Below are positions 1 through 9,500 of a DNA stretch of 16,059 bases, one piece after another. This DNA comes from Phoronis ovalis (lineage: Eukaryota; Phoronida; Phoronidae): NCBI GenBank assembly GCA_028565635.1, contig JAOXYB010025070.1, forward strand, positions 1-16,059, written 5' to 3'. The translations under genes were made by a program, and so were the position numbers. The notes beneath the pieces are model-generated. The model had not been told where the DNA came from and searched no databases. It saw nothing but the letters and a program-made list of their open reading frames with translations. How positions within the stretch are numbered: the first letter of the stretch is position 1; every line of letters begins with the position of its first letter.

Positions 1-25
1 AAATATGTCTATTATACAATGGAAA

Positions 26-275
26 TGCACCCAGTGACCTACTGAAAGGTCATAAGGTACTTTCTTTGTATGATCTCGTAAGCTGTCAAAGATGACCATT
101 TTGTACAAAATATATTTATTGGGAATTAAAATGTAATTTAATTAATTAATTTTTATTTTTGGGCAAAATTGCACTGAATGACCCCTAGAAAAGGGTCACC
201 GCGGGAGAGCCTAGTCTACCTGAAAAAATGGGTTTGAATATTTCATCAAAAAATTCTCACGGATGACCATTGGCC
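26..275. repeat. degenerate direct repeat, about 150 bp period
   Basis: Two related blocks lie in the same orientation. TGCACCCAGTGACC followed by AAGGTCA (from 26) corresponds to TGCACTGAATGACC followed by AGGGTCA (from 170). The motif GATGACCATT occurs at 91-100 and again at 262-271. The offsets differ (144 and 171), so an indel of about 27 bp separates the copies. No reading frame of note covers it. It is probably a fragment of a dispersed repeat, but I do not recognise the family. Confidence 0.5.
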
Positions 276-388
276 GCCTGACTATTAGTCAAGAAGATCT
301 AAATAATTCAGATAAAAATAATCGCAGCAACATGTAGGTATAGAACGGGGGAACTTGGCAAAAAATCAAAAACATTGATGGGGGTGTG

Positions 389-650
389 AGGCCCATGGTA
401 TAACACCCTTACCCCATGGTAAAAACTGCATTCTGAAAACATACCCCATGATAAAAATGATTTGCAAAAACACCCCATGGTAAAAAAATTCTAGAAATAT
501 ACAGCCAAATAAACATTCTATGACAAAAACAGCAAGCAAAATTCTGGAAATTTGCTCACACAAATATGGCACCTTGCAGTATATAATCACTTATTGAAAG
601 TATATATCCCAAGGTTAAAATTTATTTGTTGAGAGCATACCCATGGTAAG
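389..650. repeat. CCCATGGTA repeat cluster
   Basis: The word CCCATGGTA, or one-base variants, recurs near 392, 414, 445 (CCCATGATA), 474 and 640. It is usually followed by an A-rich stretch and separated by 20-30 bp in the first four copies. This is a decayed minisatellite-like array. The 74-codon minus frame across 366-590 is probably produced by this low-complexity sequence and is not called as a gene. Confidence 0.5.
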
Positions 651-691
651 AAATTTTACAATTACCGTATTGTCGCGCTTAAAAGCCCAAT

Positions 692-769
692 CTCGCAACC
701 CCATTCTCGCAACCTCACCCACCCTTAATTTCGAAAAAAATATCGTTAGCCACCCACCTGCTCGCAACC
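692..769. repeat. CTCGCAACC short repeat
   Basis: CTCGCAACC occurs at 692-700, 706-714 and 761-769 in a C-rich tract otherwise unlike its AT-rich surroundings. It is probably part of a dispersed repeat. A short (CAT)5 run follows at about 885-899. Confidence 0.4.
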
Positions 770-902
770 CCGCCAACCCCCAACTTTATACTTGTACATT
801 ATCGGTAACAATATGCTTAATTATGCACCAAATTACACTTGCTGCATTTTCATTAGTTGGAAATCGTGTTATATTTTCCCGTTACATCATCATCATCATA
901 AC

Positions 903-1744
903 TGCAATATAAATTACCTATTAACAGTAAAGTCCCACTAATGCGATCTTTACACAAAGTGGACCTGTCGCAAGTGGCAGACTGTTGCTTCAGATCATAC
1001 AAGGAAACATAAGCAGCTGCATGCTCTTCATCTCTCTCGCCTGTCTATGTGGTAAGAAACATCTTCTCCATTGATCATCAAACTCACTGCTGCTTTACTA
1101 AATTCATGAAACACCGCAAGGCAAGCATATTAGCCGCATCAGTGGTACAGCGCAGAACTATCTTTTGACATATTTTTTTTTGTCCCCGTTTGTGTAAGAT
1201 AGAGCAAGTCTGTAGGGAATACGAAACACCTTGTACATAATTTTGATTCAAACTGTAATTACCAACTATTTATTTTAAAGTAAAAATTATGAAAACATTT
1301 AAAATTGTTCTGCACACATTTCCTTGACAATAACGGTACTCTAACATGTAAAAACTGAAATACAATGTATCTATGAGGCTTGCATGGGCTACTGAACAGG
1401 GAGATTTTGAGCATTAGCTAGACCACCCGGATATCCAACATATCTTTAATGAGTTTGTTCTTATTAAGCTCATTCGACAGCAGCTGCTAAATGGACTTTA
1501 TGGCATCCATTTGTCCAGAATTTTTGGTCGATGACTAAAAAGGCATGTGAAATATTCGTCTGTGATTGTGCTGATGTGTTTAAACAAGTCTGTAAATGTA
1601 GAATTGTTTATGGTTTTAATAAAGTATTTTGAAGTAGATTTTATGGTTTTAACTAATTTTTAGAATTTTTAATGTGTTTTTGTAATGGTTAAGGTAATAA
1701 GGTTAATTATTTTGTATTAATTATGTGATAACCTTGCTATACTG
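903..1744. other. non-coding stretch, no gene recognised
   Basis: No convincing exon or RNA gene is visible on either strand. There is a T9 run near 1172 and an AATAAA hexamer at 1618-1623 (+). On the minus strand around 1430-1520 two frames give short Asn/Lys-rich peptides, each broken by stops, which could be a decayed coding remnant. Nothing supports a functional call. Confidence 0.5.
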
Positions 1745-2198
1745 TATATAAACATTGTTTAGAGATAGCATGACATCTGTCTGTTATCAAACACAGACAC
1801 ACTTTAATTAGGCATTAGTACACCATAGCACGAGGCTTTGTTGACACTACATACGAATTTAGTACCGGCATATTAATACACGTATTTTTTTCTTTTTTGG
1901 GGGGTCCTGGCGGTTTAATTTTGGATGTTTTGTAATGTCAACATGTTGTATTTTCTGACTAAAGCAATAAAATTCCAGAGATCATTACAATTTTTTAAAA
2001 ATCGGAATTTGAATTCGGGCTTATTTGCCAGTGGAATAGTGCGATTCATGGGTCGATTTTGTTCTAACGCGATTTTCTCAAAATCAGTATGGTCAAGACT
2101 GCACGAAAATTTAACTGGTAGTGTATGAAAGAGTGTACGCTCACATTATGAAGAGATAATAGTTCCGGGAATGTTGTTCTATTTGATATGTGAATAAA
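1745..2198 (+). other. TATA-like box, 67-codon ORF and AATAAA; unassigned
   Basis: TATATAAA lies at 1745-1752. An ATG-initiated frame of 67 codons runs from 1925 to 2128, and AATAAA is at 2193-2198, all on the + strand. The order (TATA, short ORF, polyadenylation hexamer) could mark a small transcription unit or a remnant LTR. I recognise no domain in the peptide and could not identify paired LTR ends or a convincing primer-binding site. In AT-rich DNA both motifs arise by chance, so this is recorded as a weak candidate only. Confidence 0.15.
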
Positions 2199-2310
2199 CG
2201 TTACAACGTTTTTATATTGAGTTGGATGGTGAGTCTAATGTTGTACTTAGGCCTATGTACAGATCAAAGAAGGGCTATAAATACTATCTATAAAACCTGT
2301 GAGATCCTAG

Positions 2311-2534
2311 TTATAAATAGTAAAATTCTTTGACAATTGTGACTTCTATGTGATCAGTCACTAATCCAGAACCTGATTGTAATTTTCGTACTTCTGGCTC
2401 AAAAAGATTTGTTAGATCTATTTCTAGCTGTTTGATATCATTCTCCAGCTGTAATTTTAACCTAGAACTAGTTGCAAGTTCAGCTAAAGATGCAAATTCG
2501 TCAATCAAATGGCAGTAGATATATAGACTGTTGA
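2311..2534 (-). CDS. unassigned coiled-coil-like reading frame
   Basis: This minus frame ends at TAA 2311-2313. It is open upstream into the fold-back repeat, whose edge is near 2534, so the apparent ATG at 2571 lies inside repeat DNA and is unlikely to be the true start. The peptide contains a leucine-spaced segment (SRLKLQLENDIKQLEIDLTN) typical of a short coiled coil, then GSGLVTDHIEVTIVKEF before the stop. A possible acceptor, CATCTTTAG, would start an exon at 2483 in phase 1, the phase used by the SRCR/Sushi gene upstream on this strand. It could therefore be that gene's terminal exon, an unrelated gene fragment, or chance. I do not recognise the family. Confidence 0.25.
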
Positions 2535-3615
2535 GCGCCTTCCGGTAGACGGCGCTACCAAATGATGTCACAGGTCAAAGGTCATGTCACGACCTTTGCG
2601 CAACCGAAAATATTTCAATTCCCGCCAATTTTAACGGTTTTGGCGCACACATATTATAACGGTTTTAAAAACCGTTGGATTTTGGCGCCAATTTTTCAAT
2701 TGTTTATAATTTCCGTTATATTAAAGCTAGAACAATGACATTTGATTCGTAATTAAATGTTGCTATGTTTTTTTAAATTACGATATCAATAACATATTGC
2801 CACCAGGTGGTGTGTTTTGACGCCATTTCTTATTTTACGAATAACTTCAGTTGTGGTAACGGTTTTGTATTGAAATTTAGTATGTAGAGCAATACCACCA
2901 TTATTTTTTAAATTATGACATCAGTATTATCTAAGTAAATATTAAACAAGTGACTAAATTTTGCGTTTATAGTTGAATTTTAAAACGGTTTATATTGTAC
3001 ATATATATGCACTTCAGTCTTTTATAGTTAATGTTCAGATTAATGTTTAATATTTACTTAGACTTTGTAGGCAGTAGATACCTATAGTAAGAATAAAACA
3101 TTTACTTAAGCTGTGTAATCAAAAACACAATGTATGAAAAGACAGAATCATTGTACCTTACTGCACTAATAAAGACATGTATATTTACTGGAGAAAAATC
3201 TTTGCAAGTTATCATTTACTACCATATAATACTTATCACATCCTGTAATTATGAGTGTTGAATGGTCAACATATAAAATATGTCTTAATGTTAATATCAT
3301 ACTTGTCCGGTCTTACCTATAACCATTACCGAGTAACAGCTGTTATTTTGAAAATTATCACTAGGGGGCACTATAGTAGTAACAGTGTCGTAGTTTGAAA
3401 GATAATGGTGACATTATTCTACATATCAAATTTCAATAATGTACCATTGATACAACAGAAGTTATTGGCAAATTAAGAAATGGCGCCAAAACATGCCACC
3501 TAGTGGCAATATGATAATATTGATGCCATAATATAAAAATTAATTGTGGTATTACTCTGCATACTGAATTTCAATACAAAACCATTAACGCAACAGAAGT
3601 TATGAACTGAGAAAA
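2535..3615. repeat. fold-back-like repeat element, copy 1 (palindromic)
   Basis: The left part (2535-2940) matches 12766-13075 directly. The right part (about 2950-3602) matches about 13000-13680 in reverse complement. The two halves therefore pair with each other: 2772-2936 is an inverted repeat of the module ending at 3602, and CTAAGTAAATATTAAAC near 2933 is matched by GTTTAATATTTACTTAG near 3046. The arms contain a module of about 138 bp (key words ATATTGCCAC, GGCGCCATTTCT, ATAACTTCTGTTG), once on the left and twice, tandem and inverted, on the right. The left arm lacks about 340 bp present on the right (about 3065-3400). An AAAGGTC/GACCTTT hairpin lies at about 2576-2597. No transposase is visible, so it is probably a non-autonomous DNA element. 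The right end runs into the LINE. Confidence 0.7.
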
Positions 3616-3624
3616 GAGTTGGAC

Positions 3625-5787
3625 ATTAATTGGGAAATGGAAATGAAAGATAAAGGAACATTAGAGATGGTTCAGTTGTTTATGAGTTACAAGAAATAGA
3701 TACTAATATACCGAAAAATAGGAAAACACGTAAAAAAGGCAAATCTACACTGTCAACAGAAGCAGTCAGTGTATAAAGAGAAAACAAAGATTATGGACTA
3801 AATATATGGAAACTAGAGATTGTGATAGATATAGAGAGTATTGTAAGGCTAGGAAGGAAAGGAAGCAGCGTGAAAAACAGATAGCAGAAGACGCAAAATC
3901 AAACTGTAAACATTTCTGGAAATATGTCAATTCTAAACGTAAATCAGTGACAGCATATCAGAACTCCATACAGAGGTGGATGGATGTCCATACATAGCAA
4001 ATACCGATGCTGAGAAAGCAGGTGTATTGGTGGATTTCTTTAGTAGTGTATTCACAGTAGAATTGGATAAGGATTTTGAAATAATGGAACAGCAATGCAC
4101 AGATTCATCTAGTGACGAACCATTCTCTGTTCTTGAAATCAAAAAATTATTGAAAGATTTCGATGCCTCGAAATTCCCCGGTCCGGACCAGGTTCATCCA
4201 AAAAATTTGTATGAATTGCATGGCTGAGATTATAGATACATCATTATGCATGATATTTAATAGTAGTTTCAGCAGTGGCATCGTGCCTAAAGAATGGAAA
4301 ATAGATCAAATATCGGCATTGTTTAAAAACGGTGATAAAACTTTACCCTTTAACTACAGACCAGTTAGTTTAACAAGTGTAATTTGTCAGTTAATGGAAA
4401 AACTAGTCAGAAAAAGAACTGTTGACGAGCATATGAATTCACATAATATGTTTAGTGATAAGCAATTCAATTTGGTGTTATAAGTGATAGATCGAGTTCA
4501 CTTCAATTGTTGAGAGTACTCAATCAATGGACCTCGATACTAGATAACGGAAGAATTGTCCATACAATCTATATGGACTTTATGAAGGCGTTTGAGAAAG
4601 TACCTCACAAGCGTCTAATTAGTAAAATCAAGTCATATGGTATTAGTGAGCAAACTTGTGTGTGAATCCAGAATTGTCTTAGTGATCGCAGACAACGTGT
4701 ACATATAAACGGCAAATTTTCAACCTAGAGAAAGGTGACTAGTGGAATCCCAAAGGGATCTGTACTAGGCCCGATTCTGTTTGTATTATGTATTAATGAC
4801 TTGCCTGAGTGTGTAACATCTGAGGTATTTCTATTCGCTGATGATACTAAAATATATAGAGACATTCAATCTCAAGAAGACATTAACATTATTCAACATG
4901 ATCTAAATAATTTGTTTGATTGGAGTGTGAAATGGCTGCTATGTTTTCATCCTGATAAATGTAAGGTTCTCAAGATAAGTAATAAACAAAAGATAAGCAA
5001 AAATCCCCACTACAAAATGAATTCATATGATGGAAGTGTTGTTAATTTAAAAGTAACGGAGATTGAATAGGATATTGGTGTTAACATTGATAAGCATTTA
5101 GCATTTGACAACCATATTCAGATACAGGTCTATAAAGCTAATCAAATAGCTGGTATTATACGTCGTGTATTCTGTCCTCTTGATTATAACACATGCTGCC
5201 TTCTATTTAATGCCCTGCTAAGACCACATTTAGAATATGCCAATAGTGTATGGAGCCCGTATAAGAAGAAAGATACTGTTTCTATTGAAAATGTACAAAG
5301 AAGAGCAACTAAAATGTTACCTTTCCTGAAGGACAAATCTTATAGTGAACGGATAAGAATTTTAAATCTAACAACACTTAAATACCGTAGATTACGTGGT
5401 GACATGATTGAGACTTTTAAGATACTTACTGGAATTCATGATGTGAGAGCAACAACTGATTTGTTTAAGTTAAATATATCATTGACTCGGGGTCACAAAT
5501 CAAAAGTTTACAAGAAGTAGTCATGTCGCTTAGATATTATTTCATATTATTTCACTAAACGAGTTGCAGACCTATAGAATAATTTGCCAGATAATATAGT
5601 GAATGCTACAAATGTCAAAATGTTTGAAAGAAGATTGGATCAATACTGGAGAGACAATCCGATGAAGGAGGACTTTAATATAGATTATGCAGAATATAAG
5701 ATTCTTGGAAGCACTAGTTTTAATCAAGACGTATTAGACGAATCAGAGATGAACATTGAGGAGCAGCAGCTCCTGTGTTCATATTGA
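3625..5787 (+). pseudogene. LINE ORF2 reverse transcriptase remnant (CR1/Jockey superfamily)
   Basis: ORF2 of such elements nicks target DNA and reverse-transcribes the element RNA. Readable landmarks in order are: the pre-RT linker LWTKYMETRDCDRYREYCKA; EKAGVLVDFFSSVFT (near 4015-4060); NYRPVSLTSV (about 4352-4381); YMDFMKAFEKVPH (motif A, with Glu where this family usually has Asp at the second acidic position); SGIPKGSVLGPILF; the catalytic LFADDT (FADD at 4834-4845); LRPHLEYANSVW; RRATK; TRGHKSK; and a CR1-type tail NLPDNIVNATNVKMFERRLD. At least three frameshifts (about 3950, 4220 and 4470) and five in-frame stops (4663, 4726, 5068, 5518, 5575) break it, with further interruptions upstream of 3806. 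From 4471 to 5787 everything is in one frame. It is non-functional. Confidence 0.9.
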
Positions 5788-5805
5788 ACGTAGGTAAACG
5801 TAGGT

Positions 5806-5929
5806 ATGTCAACCAATATGTTGATTTACCTACAAAGTGCACAGACATTAATAAAACGCTCATTTTCCAGTAAACATCGCCTAATTATAAACGCCCACCT
5901 TAAAGGATCAAAAATTAAATAAATGTTAT
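5806..5929 (+). repeat. about 120-bp sequence, copy a (LINE 3' UTR or duplicated intron)
   Basis: It matches 6601-6709 in the same orientation, with one internal indel of about 15 bp. Shared words include CATTTTCCAGTAAACAT, GCCCACCTTAAA and GATCAAAAATTAAATAAATG. Homology begins 18 bp after the LINE ORF2 stop codon. Either this is the LINE 3' UTR and 6601-6709 is a severely 5'-truncated second insertion, or it is host intron sequence duplicated around the last Sushi exon. Confidence 0.7.
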
Positions 5930-6362
5930 ATTTAATATAACATGATGTAGGCAAAGCTTGATGACGTAATTATTTCGCTCTTGTTAAATAGAAGGAATAT
6001 AACAAAATTGATCATTTTCCAAATCACTGTTGAAAATTTTGATAGTAACGTTGAATTTTCTGTGTAATTTTACGTACAAATACGACTGAAATGTAATTAA
6101 AATGTTTAGGTGCTTCTAAAGTTTTCTGTATGAAATTTCTAGTAATAACAACATGTTTTAGATGCGCAACAGCATTTTTGTGTTCTATTATTATAAGATG
6201 AGGTCTCAGAACTCGTTATAACAAAATGAGCATAGATCATTGCAAACAATCCTATAACCAGAGTATTCCAAACACACAATACACTCCTACATTTTCATCT
6301 ACATGTTCATATACATGTACTCTAAAATAGCGAATGATCGAAGAACAAAACACATAACAAAC
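5930..6362. other. sequence 3' of the last visible SRCR/Sushi exon; nothing recognised
   Basis: This AT-rich stretch follows the donor of the Sushi exon at 6363. If that donor is not used, reading through gives 13 further codons before TAG at 6322-6324, with no domain. I see no further SRCR, Sushi or transmembrane exon here. Confidence 0.5.
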
Positions 6363-6533
6363 CTGTACAAATTGGAGCAGCTTCCCATGCACCATTGTTT
6401 TGGCATGTTATTTGTGAATTTCCAGACATTGTATAACCATTGTAACATGTGTAATGTGCAGTAGAACCAGACGTAGTTGTAGTAAAATCTCTGTTGCTGT
6501 CAGCTATAACTGGTGGTCTACCACAGTCAGGTA
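6363..6533 (-). CDS. exon: Sushi/CCP domain (intact, last visible)
   Basis: The exon is 171 bp, phase 1-1, with acceptor TGTTTTGCAG (6534-6543) and donor CAG/GTTTGT. It encodes one complete CCP module starting [12 protein letters not shown], then [20 protein letters not shown], and ending [13 protein letters not shown]. Four cysteines and the conserved tryptophan before the last cysteine are in place, giving the usual two disulphides. It is not a close copy of the Sushi exons in the tandem units: its N-terminus is CGRPP rather than CFEPP. It sits about 1.4 kb from the nearest tandem-unit exon. Confidence 0.85.
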
Positions 6534-9500
6534 CTGCAAAACAGTCATAAAGAGTGGAAGCTACAATTTAACATCATTGAGGATAGTTTATGTAATTATC
6601 ATGTCAGCCAAAAGCTTGATTTATCTACAAAATACACATAAATTAATAAATACCCATTTTCCAGTAAACATGCCCACCTTAAACGATCAAAAATTAAATA
6701 AATGTCATATGATATGGGCTACTTAAAAAAAACAAACGACAAAAATAAATGAGCTTCCTTATAGAATACATTCATTTTACTTACGAAAACTGTAAGTATA
6801 CTATATGGCAAAAGCAAGTATTTTGAAAGATACATTAGATAAGCAGATTTACCCGTAAAACTGTTTTCATTATTTTAAATAATAACAATAATAAATAGTA
6901 ATATATTTTGAATTAATGTAAAACATATTTGCAGATGGAGTCACTGTAGTAGTGGTTGTTGCTGTTGTTGTTGTTTTGTTATTGGCTTAAATATTGTTAT
7001 GATCAAGTTGTTATCCCCCAAGTATTGTATTATTTGTGCGTGTTTTTAATGGGGCATTGATCAGCTGTATAAAAACAAGCATTAATATAAATATTATAGT
7101 AATAATCACGTATAACATGTGCGATATATTTTTATAATATGACCTTTTCTAATTATCCGATCATACAATATGCATATGTTTCCTGATTTTGCTGTTTGTA
7201 AGGTACTAATCATGCTGTATATTAATCTAGTTTCAACGGAACAGCGGCTGCTTTGCAAAACTTTTCCAAAGTATTTGAACACATAGTTGTTATTAATAAA
7301 ATTGGGATAACATTCCTTTTGGAGCACAATTACATAATTACACCTTTGTTTGAAGTCTTTATATGTAAATGAAGGCTCATAGTCTACTTAGTCATGCTTT
7401 TCACACTCATAAGTACTAACTAGGTCATTTTTAGAATTTTTACATAATGAACTCACAGACAGCAAATCATCAAGTATTTTCAATACACTAACGCAGTTAC
7501 ATTCTCTACGAAATAGAAATGACACAAACGAGCAATAAAGTGACGATTTTTTATAAATTTAACATTATAAACATTTATATGTTTGTCTAAAAAGATCATT
7601 AATAAATGTCCAAATCGAAAATATGAAGGAAAATGCTTATACTTAGTGATCGAGTACCTTTATAGATCCTACAACGTTTAACTGTTATGTGACATCTCTC
7701 CCCATATGCTGATAATCGACCCAAGGAGCAGCCTTTCATAGTAGAGAACTGGCATATGCAGAAACTGATTAATTTTTGGCGATGAGGTTTTAAGTAATGG
7801 GGATATAAATATATTGACCTCTCAATTTCCGACACTACTATTACCGTAATATATGTTTCTGCAGTGGTTTTAGCTTAGACTAAGTTTTATCGCGTCAATA
7901 TATATCTGATCTAAGGCAATGCAAGTCGGTGCAGGTGTCGACCATGGGCCTTTAGATTAACATGTTATCCTTGGATCACTGTACATTTCAAAGCCATCAT
8001 TGCACGTGTAATTTGCATGATAGCCCACTGTAGTGTTTGTAAATTATATGTCACCATATTCGATAGCAGGTGGTTCAAAACATTCTGTATATACATAATC
8101 AACACAGATTAGAAAATGTTGGCAATTGCAAAAAACGAAGGAACTAAAACCAAAAAAATTATTAAATATTTCGTTACCACCGGCCACCAGAGATAGCTCT
8201 ACACATTTAAGAAACATACAACAGTATTTTTCTAATACAAATGTATCCCTACCGTAACAAGCAACGGACGCATCCTCATGATGCCCACAGTCATGTGTTC
8301 CCAACCCTCTGTGCAAGCAGTTTATAATGCTTGTCTCGGTACCCGTGCATCTGACATCGTCAAGAAATATTGGGCCCGATCCTTGACCAAAATGGGCAGT
8401 CCAATAGATTGCAGTAGCCCTACTGTAGCCAAGCATGCGGCATGTAACGTCTACAAAATATAGTGTGACAACTTAGTGTAACACATGTGACAGGCATGAA
8501 GGGATTTTCTGTTTACTCGGCAGCGCTGCCCAAGTGTCACTGGAAAGCATTTCTTCATTTTATGAAACTTATTTTAACCTCTCTATAATCTTAAGTAATT
8601 AATACTGTGTGCACGGAACTAAAGCAAATTAAAGAAATAATTACCACATTGTTCAATGTAATTAATGAGTACATTACTTTCTTATTGTTTTGCTGTATTA
8701 CTTTCGAATGCTATGTCTTTTGACATATTTAAGGAAAATATGTTTCAATATATAAAGCATTTCGAACTATCATAGACAAGCCAGCATTTTTTGAATAACG
8801 GTTGTCATTACAGTTTGATGCATGGACGATAAAATGTTTTTAAAAACATTTCCTTTGGTAAATTAAGATTAGTTTACGTATGCAGACTTACCACCATCAT
8901 CCAGATCCCATGAATCATCGCACACCGTTCCCCATGCATTGTTGTAAAACACTTCTACGCGTCCTTGATTGGGAGTAGGCCCTTCAACCAGACGAACTAC
9001 AACTGCATGGTATCAATTTGCAATAATATAATATTTGCATATAAATCTTACTATACAATGACAACAAATAAACACGATTTATTTATTTAGTTAGGAAGGG
9101 GTGTTAACGTTAGGATAGCCTCAGTATATATTACGGACATACACTAAATTAACTTAGCAAAGTATACAGTGCATATATGTATATATATATATATATATAT
9201 GTCTCAGTCCACATGGCGACACAACCATCCCGGATATCGAACAGTTTTATTAACCTAGTAACGTACATGTATCAACGTAAATAATCGACCCAATGTGCGG
9301 CCTTTTATAGGCGAGATCTGGCATATGCAGCAACTGATTAATTTTTCGCGATGAGGTTTTAAGTAATGGGGATACAAAGGTATTGATCTCCCCGTTTCCG
9401 ACAATACTATTACCGTAATATATGTTTCTGCAGTGGTTTTAGCTTAAAATAATTTTTATCGCGTCAATATTTGACCTAACCCAATGCAAGTCGGTGCAGG

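Larger units (their letters stand above)
3615..5930 (+). mobile_element. decayed CR1-like non-LTR retrotransposon, 5'-truncated
   Basis: The element holds the linker, reverse transcriptase and C-terminal region of a LINE second ORF, and then a possible 3' UTR. No endonuclease domain is visible, so the 5' end is missing. ORF2 ends at TGA 5785-5787. Two copies of a 10-bp unit (ACGTAGGTAA, ACGTAGGTAT) follow at about 5788-5807. The next 120 bp or so (5806-5929) recurs at 6601-6709 and contains TAAATAAA near its end, so it may be the element's 3' UTR. The element lies opposite in orientation to the SRCR/Sushi gene, downstream of that gene's last visible exon. The 5' boundary is approximate. Confidence 0.85.
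6534..7711. other. intron region between tandem array and last Sushi exon
   Basis: It contains the second copy of the 120-bp repeat (6601-6709) and a GTT-rich microsatellite (about 6944-6982). A 73-codon minus frame at 7106-7327 has no recognisable domain and is not supported as a gene. The sequence becomes part of tandem unit 1 at about 7712. Confidence 0.6.
7712..9280 (-). repeat. tandem duplication unit 1 (downstream copy)
   Basis: This is a direct head-to-tail repeat with 9281-10757. Both begin at ATAATCGACCCAA and both end after a CATCCCGGATATC...CCTAGTAACGTA segment, introns included. In gene orientation it carries SRCR N-half, SRCR C-half and a dead Sushi exon. It contains an extra 83 bp (9125-9207) absent from unit 2. 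High intron similarity points to a fairly recent duplication. Confidence 0.9.

Noticed and set aside
366-912. 74-codon minus and 89-codon plus frames
   Set aside because: Both fall in low-complexity repeat DNA (CCCATGGTA and CTCGCAACC clusters) and show no domain.
1680-2200. Possible solo LTR (TATA box, AATAAA)
   Set aside because: No matching second LTR, no clear TG...CA ends or target duplication, and no convincing primer-binding site.
3933-4142. 69-codon minus frame
   Set aside because: Antisense shadow of the LINE reverse-transcriptase remnant.
7106-7327. 73-codon minus frame between Sushi exons
   Set aside because: Located in an intron, no family resemblance, AT-rich chance composition.
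7599-7835. 78-codon minus frame
   Set aside because: It spans the tandem-unit edge; the equivalent stretch of unit 2 (about 9281-9400) does not keep the frame and no domain is visible.
8278-8463. + strand open frame, repeated as 9846-10028
   Set aside because: Both lie opposite the SRCR C-half exons; they are antisense shadows of real minus-strand coding sequence.
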